64,000 nucleotides of DNA. Origin: Ardenticatenaceae bacterium (GTDB lineage: Bacteria; Chloroflexota; Anaerolineae; Promineifilales; Promineifilaceae). The translations under genes were made by a program, and so were the position numbers. Positions 36,464-44,691 of this stretch are shown in pieces (position 1 is the first letter of the stretch; the number at the start of each line of letters is the position of its first letter). The stretch covers positions 1,178,001-1,242,000 of the forward strand of contig JACKBQ010000001.1 in assembly GCA_020634455.1 (NCBI GenBank), written 5' to 3'. The notes beneath the pieces were generated by a model, which did no database searches, was not told the DNA's origin, and saw only the letters and a list, made by a program, of their open reading frames with translations.

Positions 36464-36548
36464 GCACGAATTGTGTGATTTATTTGATCCATTTTGACAC
36501 CTGAGTGCTTGAAAACAGCCCTTTGACCGCTTAGACTCAAGAACATAG

Positions 36549-37139
36549 GTGCAGGAGCCCAAATCCTTACTTTCAACAAATAAGCTTGTGATTATTTCGG
36601 TGGTTTATGCTGTATGGATTTATATTTCTTTTAGGACTCCGCTTTTCATTTTTGATGGTTACATATGTTATAGTTTGATTTTATTGGTAATTGCAACGCC
36701 GATTCTGTTTTGGATAAATTTGCGTGCGTTCCTGAGAGGCAAAGGCCCCATAGTATTGGTGATCTATATCGCCTGTGTCATATTACCTTGGTCTATGCCT
36801 CGCATTACACTTGAAGAAACCTTTTTTGCTGAACATCAATCAGAGTTTGAAGAAGTCGTGGAGTTAGCAAGACAAGGCCAAATTGAACATGGAGGAATGT
36901 GCCAGTACGCCTATTTACCACCAGCAGGCTATGAACATCTCACGATAGACAAGTGCATTTTCGTCGAATATGTACCGGCTCTCACAGTTGAGTTTACACC
37001 GAGGGTTTCACGCAGATTGCTTGTTTATGCAGAAACGGAAGAAGCTCTTCAAGCGTATGTTTCATGTGGCGGCAGTGATGGATCAATTGGCAAAAATATT
37101 GAAGAGCATTGGTACATTTGTCATCAGGATTGGAATTGA
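36549..37139 (+). CDS. Hypothetical membrane protein
   Basis: 196 residues from a GTG with no clear ribosome site, so the start is uncertain. Three hydrophobic segments lie in the first 90 residues (LVIISVVYAVWIYISF, YICYSLILLVIATPILFWI, GPIVLVIYIACVILPW). A soluble C-terminal domain with five Cys residues follows. The gene is visibly more AT-rich than its surroundings, has no ACGGCCGT palindrome and lies next to a toxin-antitoxin pair, which together suggest acquired DNA. Its end overlaps the convergent pabB-pabC gene. Family not recognised. Confidence 0.55.
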   Translation: MQEPKSLLSTNKLVIISVVYAVWIYISFRTPLFIFDGYICYSLILLVIATPILFWINLRAFLRGKGPIVLVIYIACVILPWSMPRITLEETFFAEHQSEFEEVVELARQGQIEHGGMCQYAYLPPAGYEHLTIDKCIFVEYVPALTVEFTPRVSRRLLVYAETEEALQAYVSCGGSDGSIGKNIEEHWYICHQDWN

Positions 37140-38932
37140 CAATCGGTTGTTTCCAGACCAGGAAACAACACGGCCGTTCCCCACGCCCTAACCGAATTCA
37201 ACAAATAAATCCCCTCAGCTTGCTCTAAATCGGCAATGGTGAGCACCTTTTCGCGCAAGGCTAAACCCCAAGGGTTTTGGAAACCCTTGGGGTTTTTAAG
37301 CAGGTAGCTGCGAAAAGTACCGCCCAGCAAGCCAGATTCAACTGGCGGCGTCACCAGTTCACCATCCAGCAGCAGGGCGATGTTGGAGCTGCTGGCCTCG
37401 GTCAGCTCACCGCGCTCGTTGTGCAGAATGACGTCGTCGCAATCGGGGCGGGAAGCGCGGGCCGCGTCGTACACGTCGCGGCGGGTGGTTTTGTGGTACA
37501 GCCAGACGGTTTGCGAATTGACGGGCTCTTTGGCCAGCCCAATACGCACGGGGTCGGGGCGTGCGCCAACATTTAACGAGACGGTTTGCAGGGTGAAACG
37601 GCCGTCTTGCCCCACAAGCAACCGCACTTTGGCTGGTTCGGAAAGGGTTTTGGTCAAGGAATCCAAATCAGCTAAAACGGCCGCTTCCCCCCACGCAATC
37701 CCAAAATATTCCACCGAAGCCCGCAACCGCGCCAGGTGCTCATCCAGCAAAAAGAGGCCACCGTCGGGCTGCCACAGCATCGTTTCGATCAGTTGAAAAG
37801 ACGGCCGTTTCTCCGTCAACACCCGTGATTTCACCCGGCACTCCTCATACTCGTCCGCGGCCACCGAATCCCACACAATGCCGCTGCCCACCCCGTAGGT
37901 CGCCTGCTCGCGTTCACGATCCACCAGCACGGTGCGGATAGCAACGTTGAACTGCGCCGTCCCATCCGGCGCGAGAAAGCCAATTGAACCGGTGTAGACG
38001 CCGCGCGGCTGCGGCTCTAGTCGGTTAATAATTTTCATCGTGCGCACCTTGGGCGCGCCGGTGATGGAGGCGCAGGGGAACATGTTGGCCAAAATCTGGC
38101 TCAGCGGGGCGCGGGTTTGGGCCTCGACGGTGGAGGTCATTTGCAGCAGCGTGGGGTAGCGCTCCACCTCAAACAGCTTCGGCACGTGCACGCTGCCCAC
38201 CTCCGCCACGCGCCCCATGTCGTTGCGGATCATGTCCACAATCATCACATTTTCGGCCCGATTTTTCTCCGATTGGGCCAGCCAGGCGATGTTGGCCTTG
38301 TCTTGCGCCAGGGTGAAGCCGCGCACGGCCGTTCCCTTCATCGGCTTCGAGTGCAAATGAGACCCCTCCAGCTCAAAAAACAGCTCCGGCGACGCAGAAC
38401 AAATGGCAAAACGGCCGATGTCCAAGTACGCCGCATATTCCGCCTGCTGCGCCGCCACCAGCTCCGCAAAATAGGCCAACGGCTCCCCGGCAAAGCTGGC
38501 GTACTGGGGAAATGTATAGTTCACCTGGTAGGTGTCCCCCGCCGCGATATGATCTTTGATTCGGTGGATGGCCGCATCGTATTCGGCACGGCTGACGGCG
38601 GGCTGCCAGTCGCCTGTAGAGACTGGAGACTGGAGACTGGAGACCAGCGCATCAGTCTCCAGTCTCCAGTCTCCAATCTCTTCATAATTTTCAAACAAGC
38701 CAAACCACAGCAGCGGGAGTCCTTCCACCGGCTCATGCACCGCCAGATCAAAGGCAGCGGCGGCTTCGTAGGCGATGAATCCGGCGGCGTACAGGTTTTG
38801 GGTTTGTACGGCCGTTTCCAGTTCAACCAACGCTGGCAAAACGTCTTGGGGAGAAACGGCCGTTACCACCCGCACCGGACTTTGAAACTTGCGGAAGAAA
38901 CGGCCGTGTTGTAGCAGAATCGTGGGCGACAT
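37124..38932 (-). CDS. pabBC: Aminodeoxychorismate synthase component I fused to 4-amino-4-deoxychorismate lyase
   Basis: 602 residues. The N-terminal about 365 residues are a chorismate-binding PabB domain: PMKGTAVRG, RAENVMIVDMIRNDMGRV, FPCASITGAPKVRTMK and GVYTGSIG. The C-terminal about 220 residues are a class IV PLP aminotransferase fold like PabC: LIETMLW, FLLDEHLARL, NERGELTEASSSNI and ESGLLGGTFR. Together they would turn chorismate and ammonia into p-aminobenzoate for folate; no PabA is nearby. Two REP-like palindromes sit inside the reading frame, one in each half (38625-38674 and 37263-37295). The start follows a GTAATCGG repeat and has no ribosome site. Confidence 0.92.
   Translation of the reverse strand: MSPTILLQHGRFFRKFQSPVRVVTAVSPQDVLPALVELETAVQTQNLYAAGFIAYEAAAAFDLAVHEPVEGLPLLWFGLFENYEEIGDWRLETDALVSSLQSPVSTGDWQPAVSRAEYDAAIHRIKDHIAAGDTYQVNYTFPQYASFAGEPLAYFAELVAAQQAEYAAYLDIGRFAICSASPELFFELEGSHLHSKPMKGTAVRGFTLAQDKANIAWLAQSEKNRAENVMIVDMIRNDMGRVAEVGSVHVPKLFEVERYPTLLQMTSTVEAQTRAPLSQILANMFPCASITGAPKVRTMKIINRLEPQPRGVYTGSIGFLAPDGTAQFNVAIRTVLVDREREQATYGVGSGIVWDSVAADEYEECRVKSRVLTEKRPSFQLIETMLWQPDGGLFLLDEHLARLRASVEYFGIAWGEAAVLADLDSLTKTLSEPAKVRLLVGQDGRFTLQTVSLNVGARPDPVRIGLAKEPVNSQTVWLYHKTTRRDVYDAARASRPDCDDVILHNERGELTEASSSNIALLLDGELVTPPVESGLLGGTFRSYLLKNPKGFQNPWGLALREKVLTIADLEQAEGIYLLNSVRAWGTAVLFPGLETTDCQFQS
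37263..37295. repeat. In-frame REP palindrome in the pabC half
   Basis: AAACCCCAAGGGTTT (37263-37277), loop TGG, AAACCCTTGGGGTTT (37281-37295): a perfect 15-base stem. In the minus-strand frame it encodes about KNPKGFQNPWG. It lies in the loop after the GTFRSYLL helix and keeps the frame open. Confidence 0.9.
38625..38674. repeat. In-frame palindrome of 7-base repeats in the pabB half
   Basis: Three GGAGACT-type heptamers (38625-38644) face three AGTCTCC heptamers (38655-38674) across a ten-base loop, a perfect 20-base stem. The stretch encodes about residues 87-103 (LETDALVSSLQSP in the middle), between the N-terminal sheet and the chorismate-binding domain. Confidence 0.9.
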
Positions 38933-38937
38933 GGGGA

Positions 38938-39008
38938 GGTAATCGGTGAACGGTTATCGGTGAACGGTTATCGGTAAACTGATTACCGATTACTGAATAC
39001 CGATCACC
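38938..39008. repeat. GTAATCGGTGAAC family repeat
   Basis: Four degenerate copies of ATCGGTGAACGGTT or its reverse complement fill the space between proC and pabBC. They form an imperfect hairpin and could end proC or tune pabBC expression. Confidence 0.8.
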
Positions 39009-39013
39009 GCACC

Positions 39014-39853
39014 TTACTTCTCCGGGTCATCCTCCGCCTTGCCCTTGCCCAAGGAGACGGAGCGTTCATACGCGGCCCAAATGCCGCGCGAGATGACCGT
39101 GCGCAGACCACCTTTTTCCATGTGGTACAGCGCCGCTGCCGTGGTGCCGCCGGGGGAAGTTACCTGATTGCGCAGTTCCGCCACGTGCTTGCCCGACTGC
39201 ATCGCATACTCCACCGAACCGAGCATTGTCTGGAACACCAGCTGCTCTGCAATGCGCCGCGAAAACCCCAAATGCACCCCCGCATCAATTAACGCCTCCA
39301 TCATCATAAAGACGTAGCCAGGGCCAGAGCCGCTAAGCGCGGTCGCCATGTCCAGGTAATCTTCCTCATCCACGTAAATTTCCTGGCCCAGCGACGCCAA
39401 AATCGCCTGCGCCTGCTGCTTTTGCACCTCGGTCACTTCTTGCGTGCCGGTCCAGACGGTGATGCCCTGGCCAATTTGAGCGGGTGTGTTGGGCATGGCC
39501 CGCACCACCGCCGCATGCGCCGTGCCATCGGCGAGCTTTTTGATGGGCACCCCGGCCAAAATCGACAGCAGTAAATCCTGGCGGCGCAAATGGCCACGAA
39601 TCTCTGGCAGCACATAGGGCAGCGTCTGTGGCTTGATGGACAGGACGATAATTTGCCCATTTTCGGCCGCTTCGCGATTGTCGTTGGTGACGTTGATGTT
39701 GTACCGATCTTTCAGCTCTTCACGCCGCTGATCCCACGGATCGGCCGCCAAAATCTGGTTGGGCAAGACACTCTTTTGCACCAGCAAGCCTCGGATCATC
39801 GCCTCGCCCATGATGCCACTACCAATAAATGCAATTGTTTTATCTTCGAACAT
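39014..39853 (-). CDS. proC: Pyrroline-5-carboxylate reductase
   Basis: 279 residues from ATG 39853, which has GGAGGAATC directly upstream; a start nine codons earlier would lack one. It reduces pyrroline-5-carboxylate to proline with NAD(P)H. The dinucleotide motif FIGSGIMGEAMI opens the protein. MPNTPAQIGQGITVW and the C-terminal signature beginning LSGSGPGYVFMMMEALIDAG, with VTSPGGTTAAAL, are diagnostic. Length is normal for ProC (about 270). It lies between the racemase gene and pabBC on the same strand. Confidence 0.96.
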   Translation of the reverse strand: MFEDKTIAFIGSGIMGEAMIRGLLVQKSVLPNQILAADPWDQRREELKDRYNINVTNDNREAAENGQIIVLSIKPQTLPYVLPEIRGHLRRQDLLLSILAGVPIKKLADGTAHAAVVRAMPNTPAQIGQGITVWTGTQEVTEVQKQQAQAILASLGQEIYVDEEDYLDMATALSGSGPGYVFMMMEALIDAGVHLGFSRRIAEQLVFQTMLGSVEYAMQSGKHVAELRNQVTSPGGTTAAALYHMEKGGLRTVISRGIWAAYERSVSLGKGKAEDDPEK

Positions 39854-39901
39854 GATTCCTCCGTGGGAATAAATCCCCAAACCTGGGGATGAATCCCCAG
39901 G

Positions 39902-41026
39902 CTAAGGTGTGAAACTTTGTTGGCGCAAGGTCACTTCTTTCAATCGTGCCATGTCTACGTCAATGCCCAGGCCAGGGCCAGCGGGCACGGTGATTGTACT
40001 ATCTTCTGCGTTCAGGAAAAATGGGGTAGCGATGTCGTGGGTGTAGTAGCGGGAAGTGGCAGAAATGTCGCCGGGCAGCGTAATGCCGGGCAGCGAGGCA
40101 AGGGCTAGCTGTGCCGCTCGCCCGACGCCAGTTTCTAACATGCCGCCGACCCACAGACCCAGCCCGTGGGCCACGCCCAAATCGTGTACCTTGCGCGCTT
40201 CGGTCCAGCCGCTAACGCGGGATGGCTTGATGTTAATGATGTCGCACGCTTGCAGAGCGATAGCGTAGCGGGCATGTTCGGCCGAGTGGATGCTCTCGTC
40301 CAGGCAGAGCGGGCTTTTGATTTGCGGCCGTAATTTGCTGTGGTCGTAAATGTCTTCATAGCCCAGCGGCTGCTCAATCATCAGTAAATTCAGCTCGTCC
40401 ATGGACTGGAATATGATGGCGTCGTCCAGGGTGTAGGCGGAGTTGGCGTCGAGCATGATGGGCACATCGGGGAATTCGTGGCGCGCCTGCCACGCCAGCT
40501 TAACGTCCCAGCCCGGCTTGATTTTGAGCTTGATACGGCCGTATCCCTCCGCCAAATGTTTACCAATCACCTCCATCGTCTGGGCAATGCTGGGCTGGGT
40601 GCCGATGCTCACCCCCACCTTGACCCGCGCTTTGGGGCCTTCCGGGTACGGCTGGGCCAGCTTCTGAGCAAACGAGAGGCCATCCCGCTGGGCGGTGATG
40701 TCCCAGGCGGCCTGGTCCAAGGCCGCTTTGGCCAGCGGATGGCCGCGCACCTTGCTGAACCAGCTTTGCAATTGTTCCGGTTCCTCCAAATCCTTACCGA
40801 GTACGGCAGGAATGAGAAAGTCAGAGAGGACGTGCCAGGCGGTAACGGCCGTTTCGTAGCTGTAGCCCGGATCGTTGGTGGCCACACATTCGCCCCACCC
40901 GGTCAGCCCGTCGCCGTGCATCGCCAAAATGAGGGCATCGCGCTGAGTCTGCACGCCAAAGCTGGTGCCAAAGGGCGATACCAGCGGCATGGAAATGTAA
41001 TAAAGGTCAATGCGTTCAATTTTCAT
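39902..41026 (-). CDS. menC: Enolase-superfamily o-succinylbenzoate synthase / N-succinylamino acid racemase
   Basis: 374 residues with the muconate-lactonising-enzyme fold. Catalytic residues can be placed: Lys168 and Lys170 in KLKIK, metal ligands Asp193 (MLDANSAY), Glu218 (MIEQPL) and Asp243 (CLDESI), and Lys267 in NIKPSRVSG. GGMLETGVGRA near the end is typical of the OSBS/NSAR branch. No other menaquinone gene is near. A COG3375-type GNAT gene lies just upstream on the same strand; in Geobacillus such a pair, with a hydrolase, converts D- to L-amino acids through N-succinyl intermediates. I therefore favour NSAR function, with OSBS activity possible. Confidence 0.88.
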   Translation of the reverse strand: MKIERIDLYYISMPLVSPFGTSFGVQTQRDALILAMHGDGLTGWGECVATNDPGYSYETAVTAWHVLSDFLIPAVLGKDLEEPEQLQSWFSKVRGHPLAKAALDQAAWDITAQRDGLSFAQKLAQPYPEGPKARVKVGVSIGTQPSIAQTMEVIGKHLAEGYGRIKLKIKPGWDVKLAWQARHEFPDVPIMLDANSAYTLDDAIIFQSMDELNLLMIEQPLGYEDIYDHSKLRPQIKSPLCLDESIHSAEHARYAIALQACDIINIKPSRVSGWTEARKVHDLGVAHGLGLWVGGMLETGVGRAAQLALASLPGITLPGDISATSRYYTHDIATPFFLNAEDSTITVPAGPGLGIDVDMARLKEVTLRQQSFTP

Positions 41027-41079
41027 AGTTTTTTGCCACAGAGGGCACAGAGGTTTAAGAGAAAGGGCTCTGTGTCCTT

Positions 41080-41955
41080 TTATGAATTATTGTGAGTGAG
41101 TAGATAGAAGCTGCGGGAACGGCCGTTCGCCGCAGGCTGAAATACAAAATCAGTGACGGCAAAGTTGGCGGCAAAATAATGCTCAAACAGCTGCCGGGTG
41201 TGCTGCCGCCAATGCCGCGCCAGGGCCATGTCCACTGCTTTGATGGCCTGGATGTCGCTGGGAATCTCCGCCAGCAGCAGATTATTGTCGCTATGCGCAA
41301 ACTCTAGCGGCGGGATGGGTAGTCCGTCGCCGTCAAACTGGGCCTCGTTGACCAACACAGCTCCGGCACCAAGCATGGCATCGAGGGTTAACGGCCGTCT
41401 CTGCTGCGCCACGCGCCCCTCCACACGATTGCTGGTCACCCACCACTCCGCCTCGAAGCGGTCGCTGGCCAATCCGGCGTTGCGCCCGGCCATTGGCCCG
41501 TGGAAATCGCGGTAATATTTGTGGCTAATCCCACCCAGCTTGCCAATGTTGAGACGGCCGTTTCGACTCTCCAGCGGATCATACGTCCAGGTAATCAGCC
41601 GCAATCCCATCCGCAGCGCCGCTTCGCGCTGGGCCAGCTTAAGTTGGTAGCCAATGCCGTGGTTCTGATATTCCGGTAGGATGCCCATGATGACGGAGAA
41701 CAGCTTCAGCCGCGCCGCCGCGACCTGATCAATCCGGTTGGGCGCTTCGATGGCTCCCAGCGTGCCCAAAATGTAACCCACCATTTCTTCACCGTCGTAG
41801 GCACCCAATAGGATGCCGCCGTTGTGCTGAAAGGCGTGCATGGAAAGCGGCGGAATCGTCTCGGAGGCGTCCACACCCCAGGTGGCCATATGGATTTGGC
41901 GAGTTTGTGCATATTCTTGGTGGGTGGTTAACGGCCGTATCGTAATTTGCGTCAT
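41080..41955 (-). CDS. GNAT-family N-acyltransferase (COG3375-like)
   Basis: 291 residues. The GNAT core runs from ITIRPLTT at the start through VGYILGTLGAI and the acyl-CoA loop region FSVIMGILPEYQNHGIGYQLKLAQREAAL, then ITWTYDPLESRNGRLNIGKLGG. The long C-terminal half (about 170-291), including WWVTSNRVEGRV, is characteristic of COG3375. It lies 53 bases upstream of the enolase-superfamily racemase in the same direction. Known homologues in such pairs succinylate D-amino acids. The exact acyl donor and acceptor cannot be read from sequence. Confidence 0.82.
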   Translation of the reverse strand: MTQITIRPLTTHQEYAQTRQIHMATWGVDASETIPPLSMHAFQHNGGILLGAYDGEEMVGYILGTLGAIEAPNRIDQVAAARLKLFSVIMGILPEYQNHGIGYQLKLAQREAALRMGLRLITWTYDPLESRNGRLNIGKLGGISHKYYRDFHGPMAGRNAGLASDRFEAEWWVTSNRVEGRVAQQRRPLTLDAMLGAGAVLVNEAQFDGDGLPIPPLEFAHSDNNLLLAEIPSDIQAIKAVDMALARHWRQHTRQLFEHYFAANFAVTDFVFQPAANGRSRSFYLLTHNNS

Positions 41956-42008
41956 ATTTTTTCTATTGGTTTTTCAATGAACATTCGCCTGAACAGGGCT
42001 TTTATCAA

Positions 42009-42060
42009 AGATTACGCAGATTTGCCAGATTTTAATCTTTTCAATCTGCGAAATCTTTGA
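42009..42060. repeat. AATCTGCG family inverted repeat
   Basis: AAAGATTACGCAGATTTG faces CAATCTGCGAAATCTTTGA, forming an imperfect hairpin between the aldolase-like gene and the GNAT gene. Confidence 0.75.
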
Positions 42061-42067
42061 CAATAAA

Positions 42068-42709
42068 TCATGAAAATATACTGCTGACTTGCCAGGCGCG
42101 GTTGAAGGCGCGGGCCTGGGTAATGAGATCGGCCGTCGTTTGGGCCGGGCCAGTGAACAAAGGCGCACCAACCAGCAGCGCGTCTGCGCCTGCCTGCTGA
42201 TAACTGGCCACTTCTTCCGCTGCCAGTTCCACTTCCACGATGAGCCCCAAATCCGGCTGCACCGTGCGGATGGCGCGAACGTAATCGGGCCCAGCCAGGC
42301 CGCCGGTACGCAGGCGAATGGCGCGGCAGCCTTGCTGCTGCGCTGCCTGCGCCGCCCACACGCTGATTACGCCGGGCAGGTAGGCGACACCCGCCTTGCG
42401 GCACAGTGCCAGCAAATCCTCGTCCAGGCGAGGGGAAGAGAGGTAATCAATTTGTGGCAATGGGAGGGTTTGGAGGTGAACGGCCGTTTCCACCGCACTC
42501 ACCCCAATCAGCAGCTTATCCCCCGCCCGCTGGCGCAAATCATGCAGCAGTTGCGGCAGTTCCGTGCCGCCAAAAGCCACATCCACCGCCAAAATGGGGG
42601 ACGCCAGCAGCGCATCCGCAATCGGAACTATTGTCGCCAGTGGCAAATCACCCGGCAAAGCCACAATGATTCCCGCCGCCTGTAGTTTTTCAATGATGGT
42701 CGCTTCCAT
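42068..42709 (-). CDS. KDPG/KHG aldolase-like protein lacking the usual Schiff-base lysine
   Basis: 213 residues with the TIM-barrel plan of Eda: LQAAGIIVALPGD at the start, then IDYLSSPRLDEDLLALCRKAG, VAYLPGVISVWAAQAA and a final GADALLVGAPLF. In active KDPG aldolase a lysine in a KFFPA-type strand forms the Schiff base. The corresponding segment here is AIRLRTGG with Arg132. The early catalytic Glu segment is also changed (AVDVAFGGTE). It may be a non-aldolase member of the family or use another residue. It is flanked by repeat DNA on both sides. Confidence 0.72.
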   Translation of the reverse strand: MEATIIEKLQAAGIIVALPGDLPLATIVPIADALLASPILAVDVAFGGTELPQLLHDLRQRAGDKLLIGVSAVETAVHLQTLPLPQIDYLSSPRLDEDLLALCRKAGVAYLPGVISVWAAQAAQQQGCRAIRLRTGGLAGPDYVRAIRTVQPDLGLIVEVELAAEEVASYQQAGADALLVGAPLFTGPAQTTADLITQARAFNRAWQVSSIFS

Positions 42710-42721
42710 AACTTATTCTTA

Positions 42722-42777
42722 CCGCGGAGAACGCGGAAGACGCGAAGAAAAAAACTCTGCGCTCTCCGCGGTTAATC
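42722..42777. repeat. Palindromic ACCGCGGAGA element
   Basis: ACCGCGGAGAACGCGGAAG and CTGCGCTCTCCGCGGT form an imperfect hairpin between the prepilin peptidase and the aldolase-like gene. Confidence 0.7.
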
Positions 42778-43455
42778 TAAAAATTGCTGGACGTACTGTG
42801 CACCCCAAATGAGCATGACAATGGCGGCCAGGGCCAGATATTGGCCGTACGGCAGCGCCGTGTCCCGATTGACGCGCCGGGTGAGCAGCAGCAGCAAGGA
42901 GAAAACGCCGCCCAGTAAAATGCCCAGCATCAGGGCAAAAAAGATGCGGTGAAAACCGAGCATCGCCCCCATCAACATCGCCAGCTTCACGTCGCCATAG
43001 CCTAGCGGCACACGCTCAGCACCGTACAAAAGCTGCGCCAGCCAGTAAAGTCCATAAAAAATCACAAAGCCCACCGCCGCGCCCAGCAGCGCCAGCCGCA
43101 AATTGTTCTCTTCTGGGCTGACGATGAGGCTGGTAACCAGCGCAACGGCCGTTGCGGGCCAGATCACCTTGTTAAAAATAAGCCGGTGCTCCAAATCGGT
43201 AACGATGATGAGGATGAGCACGGCGATGTGGAAAGCGTTTACGGCGACATCTACCCATTCGGCTAGAAACAGGGGCAGAATGGCGAAGGTAACGGCCGTT
43301 CCGATGAACACGAGTAACGGCCGTTTGCGTACCGACCAGCCCCAGGTTTGCCACTGTGAGCGCAACGGCGTGTGGGACGACGGCAAAGCGTCGGCCAAGG
43401 TATTGATGATGACGGCCGCGAGCAGGCCAATCACAAAAAAAACGAAGTTCAGCAT
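42772..43455 (-). CDS. Prepilin peptidase (A24 family)
   Basis: 227 residues with about seven hydrophobic segments. The two catalytic aspartates are in IVTDLEHRLI (Asp87) and GYGDVKLA (Asp155), the signature of type IV leader peptidases. The N-terminal cytoplasmic loop (SQWQTWGWSVRKRP) lacks the Cys pairs of the zinc and methylase domain found in longer PilD proteins, so this is a short form that cleaves but may not methylate. No pilin gene is in the window. Its ATG follows TATAAT by six bases, suggesting a leaderless message. Confidence 0.85.
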   Translation of the reverse strand: MLNFVFFVIGLLAAVIINTLADALPSSHTPLRSQWQTWGWSVRKRPLLVFIGTAVTFAILPLFLAEWVDVAVNAFHIAVLILIIVTDLEHRLIFNKVIWPATAVALVTSLIVSPEENNLRLALLGAAVGFVIFYGLYWLAQLLYGAERVPLGYGDVKLAMLMGAMLGFHRIFFALMLGILLGGVFSLLLLLTRRVNRDTALPYGQYLALAAIVMLIWGAQYVQQFLD

Positions 43456-43461
43456 GGGAAA

Positions 43462-43467
43462 ATTATA
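43462..43467 (-). promoter_or_regulatory. -10 box TATAAT six bases before the prepilin peptidase ATG
   Basis: ATTATA on the plus strand reads TATAAT towards the gene. Exactly six bases separate it from the ATG at 43455. No ribosome site is seen, so initiation is probably leaderless. Confidence 0.5.
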
Positions 43468-43484
43468 ACGATGAACGCCACGAA

Positions 43485-44606
43485 TTACGATGCCGATTCA
43501 GCCAGAAACGTTTGGAAAAATTCTTTCATTGTTTGTTCGCCAGCCGCAACCAGAGCCGCCACGCGCTCGTCGCTCATGCCAAAATCGGTCGTGTCGTACC
43601 CTTTGGCGGGTAGGCGGCAAACGCCATCTTTGTACGCATCCATGACGGTTTTGTCGTTGGCGTTGGTCATGGTGTTTACCAGGTTAGACACGCGGCGCAC
43701 AATGGGCAAATTCATCATTTCGGCCAGGGCTACAGAGTTTTTACTGGCTCGCCCAAAGTCGCTGTTGGGAACTGGTTTTGTTTCATCAATGAGCATTCCC
43801 AGGGCAAAGGTGCCATCGTGTGGCCCCATCACTTCCACCACGTCCAGGCTGCGCGAAATGAGCAGGCGGATGGGAAAATTGGAGTTAAGACCCCCGTCCA
43901 CAATAGCGTGGCCGGCAATATCGCGGCCATGGTACGTGCCCCACGTTTCTCGCCAGCGCACTTCTTGCCAAACAAAGGGGATGCTCATGGACATGCGCAC
44001 CGCCCAGGCCACCGGGCAGTTTGGGGCGGTGCGGTGGTTTAGCACCAAAATGTCGCCGTCGGTGATGTTGGAGGCGACCATGTTCAAATCTTTGCCGGTG
44101 TGTTCGTAAAATTCTGCGAGGGTGGCCTTGCCTAAGTTACGGCCGTTTAAATCCAACTTCTCCCGCAGCCATTCCAAAAAAGCATTGCCCGCATACAAAC
44201 CGCCCAGCTCCAAAAAGGTGAAAAGCAGACGGTACAGTTTCATCTGCATAAACTGCTTAAAAATGTAATCATCCATCCGCCGCTCGGCCGCTTCCGGCAC
44301 AAACGGCCAATCAATTTGCTGGAACAACTTGAGGAGAACGCTGTTTTCCCAATCTGCTTCGTCAATCGTCTCGGCCACATCCATAAATGTGGAAAATCGG
44401 GGAGAGCCATCGGGCAGCTTTTCGTTGACTTGCAGCAACATTTCGTCAGCAGAGAACCCAGCGGCCAACAAGGTGGCCGTAATTGCCCCAGCTGAGGTGC
44501 CCAGCAAACGGCCGTACGTGTGCCCCTGCCGCTCAAACTCCTTCATTGCCCCTACAAAAACCAGCCCTTTTGCCCCGCCACCCTCAAAAACCAGATTGAA
44601 GTGCAT
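43485..44606 (-). CDS. Patatin-like phospholipase
   Basis: 373 residues from ATG 44606, with GGAGG six bases upstream; a longer open frame upstream runs through a REP element. The oxyanion hole GGGAKG (9-14), the nucleophile elbow GTSAG (Ser38) and the catalytic Asp in VDGGLNSNFPI (near 237) make the Ser-Asp dyad of patatins. No signal peptide or membrane segment is visible, so it is likely cytoplasmic. The substrate (phospholipid or other acyl ester) is not predictable. It lies downstream of the sensor kinase on the same strand, separated by a strong hairpin. Confidence 0.9.
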   Translation of the reverse strand: MHFNLVFEGGGAKGLVFVGAMKEFERQGHTYGRLLGTSAGAITATLLAAGFSADEMLLQVNEKLPDGSPRFSTFMDVAETIDEADWENSVLLKLFQQIDWPFVPEAAERRMDDYIFKQFMQMKLYRLLFTFLELGGLYAGNAFLEWLREKLDLNGRNLGKATLAEFYEHTGKDLNMVASNITDGDILVLNHRTAPNCPVAWAVRMSMSIPFVWQEVRWRETWGTYHGRDIAGHAIVDGGLNSNFPIRLLISRSLDVVEVMGPHDGTFALGMLIDETKPVPNSDFGRASKNSVALAEMMNLPIVRRVSNLVNTMTNANDKTVMDAYKDGVCRLPAKGYDTTDFGMSDERVAALVAAGEQTMKEFFQTFLAESAS

Positions 44607-44628
44607 CGTAACCTCCTCCAAAAGCAAT

Positions 44629-44680
44629 CCTCCGGGAGGTTTAAAAAATAGCCCTGATGTTACCCAAAACCTCCCGGAGG
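44629..44680. repeat. REP hairpin CCTCCGGGAGGTTT between kinase and patatin
   Basis: CCTCCGGGAGGTTT (44629-44642) and AAACCTCCCGGAGG (44667-44680) are exact reverse complements, and each is itself nearly palindromic. It starts 12 bases past the kinase stop, so it may terminate the two-component operon. Confidence 0.85.
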
Positions 44681-44691
44681 TTTGCGTTAGG

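Noticed and set aside
36549..37139. Phage or transposon origin for the unknown membrane protein
   Set aside because: The region is AT-rich but carries no integrase, transposase, terminal repeats or phage gene.
42710..42777. A tRNA-like fold between the aldolase-like gene and the prepilin peptidase gene
   Set aside because: The hairpin is a simple palindrome; no anticodon arm, T-loop or CCA end can be drawn.
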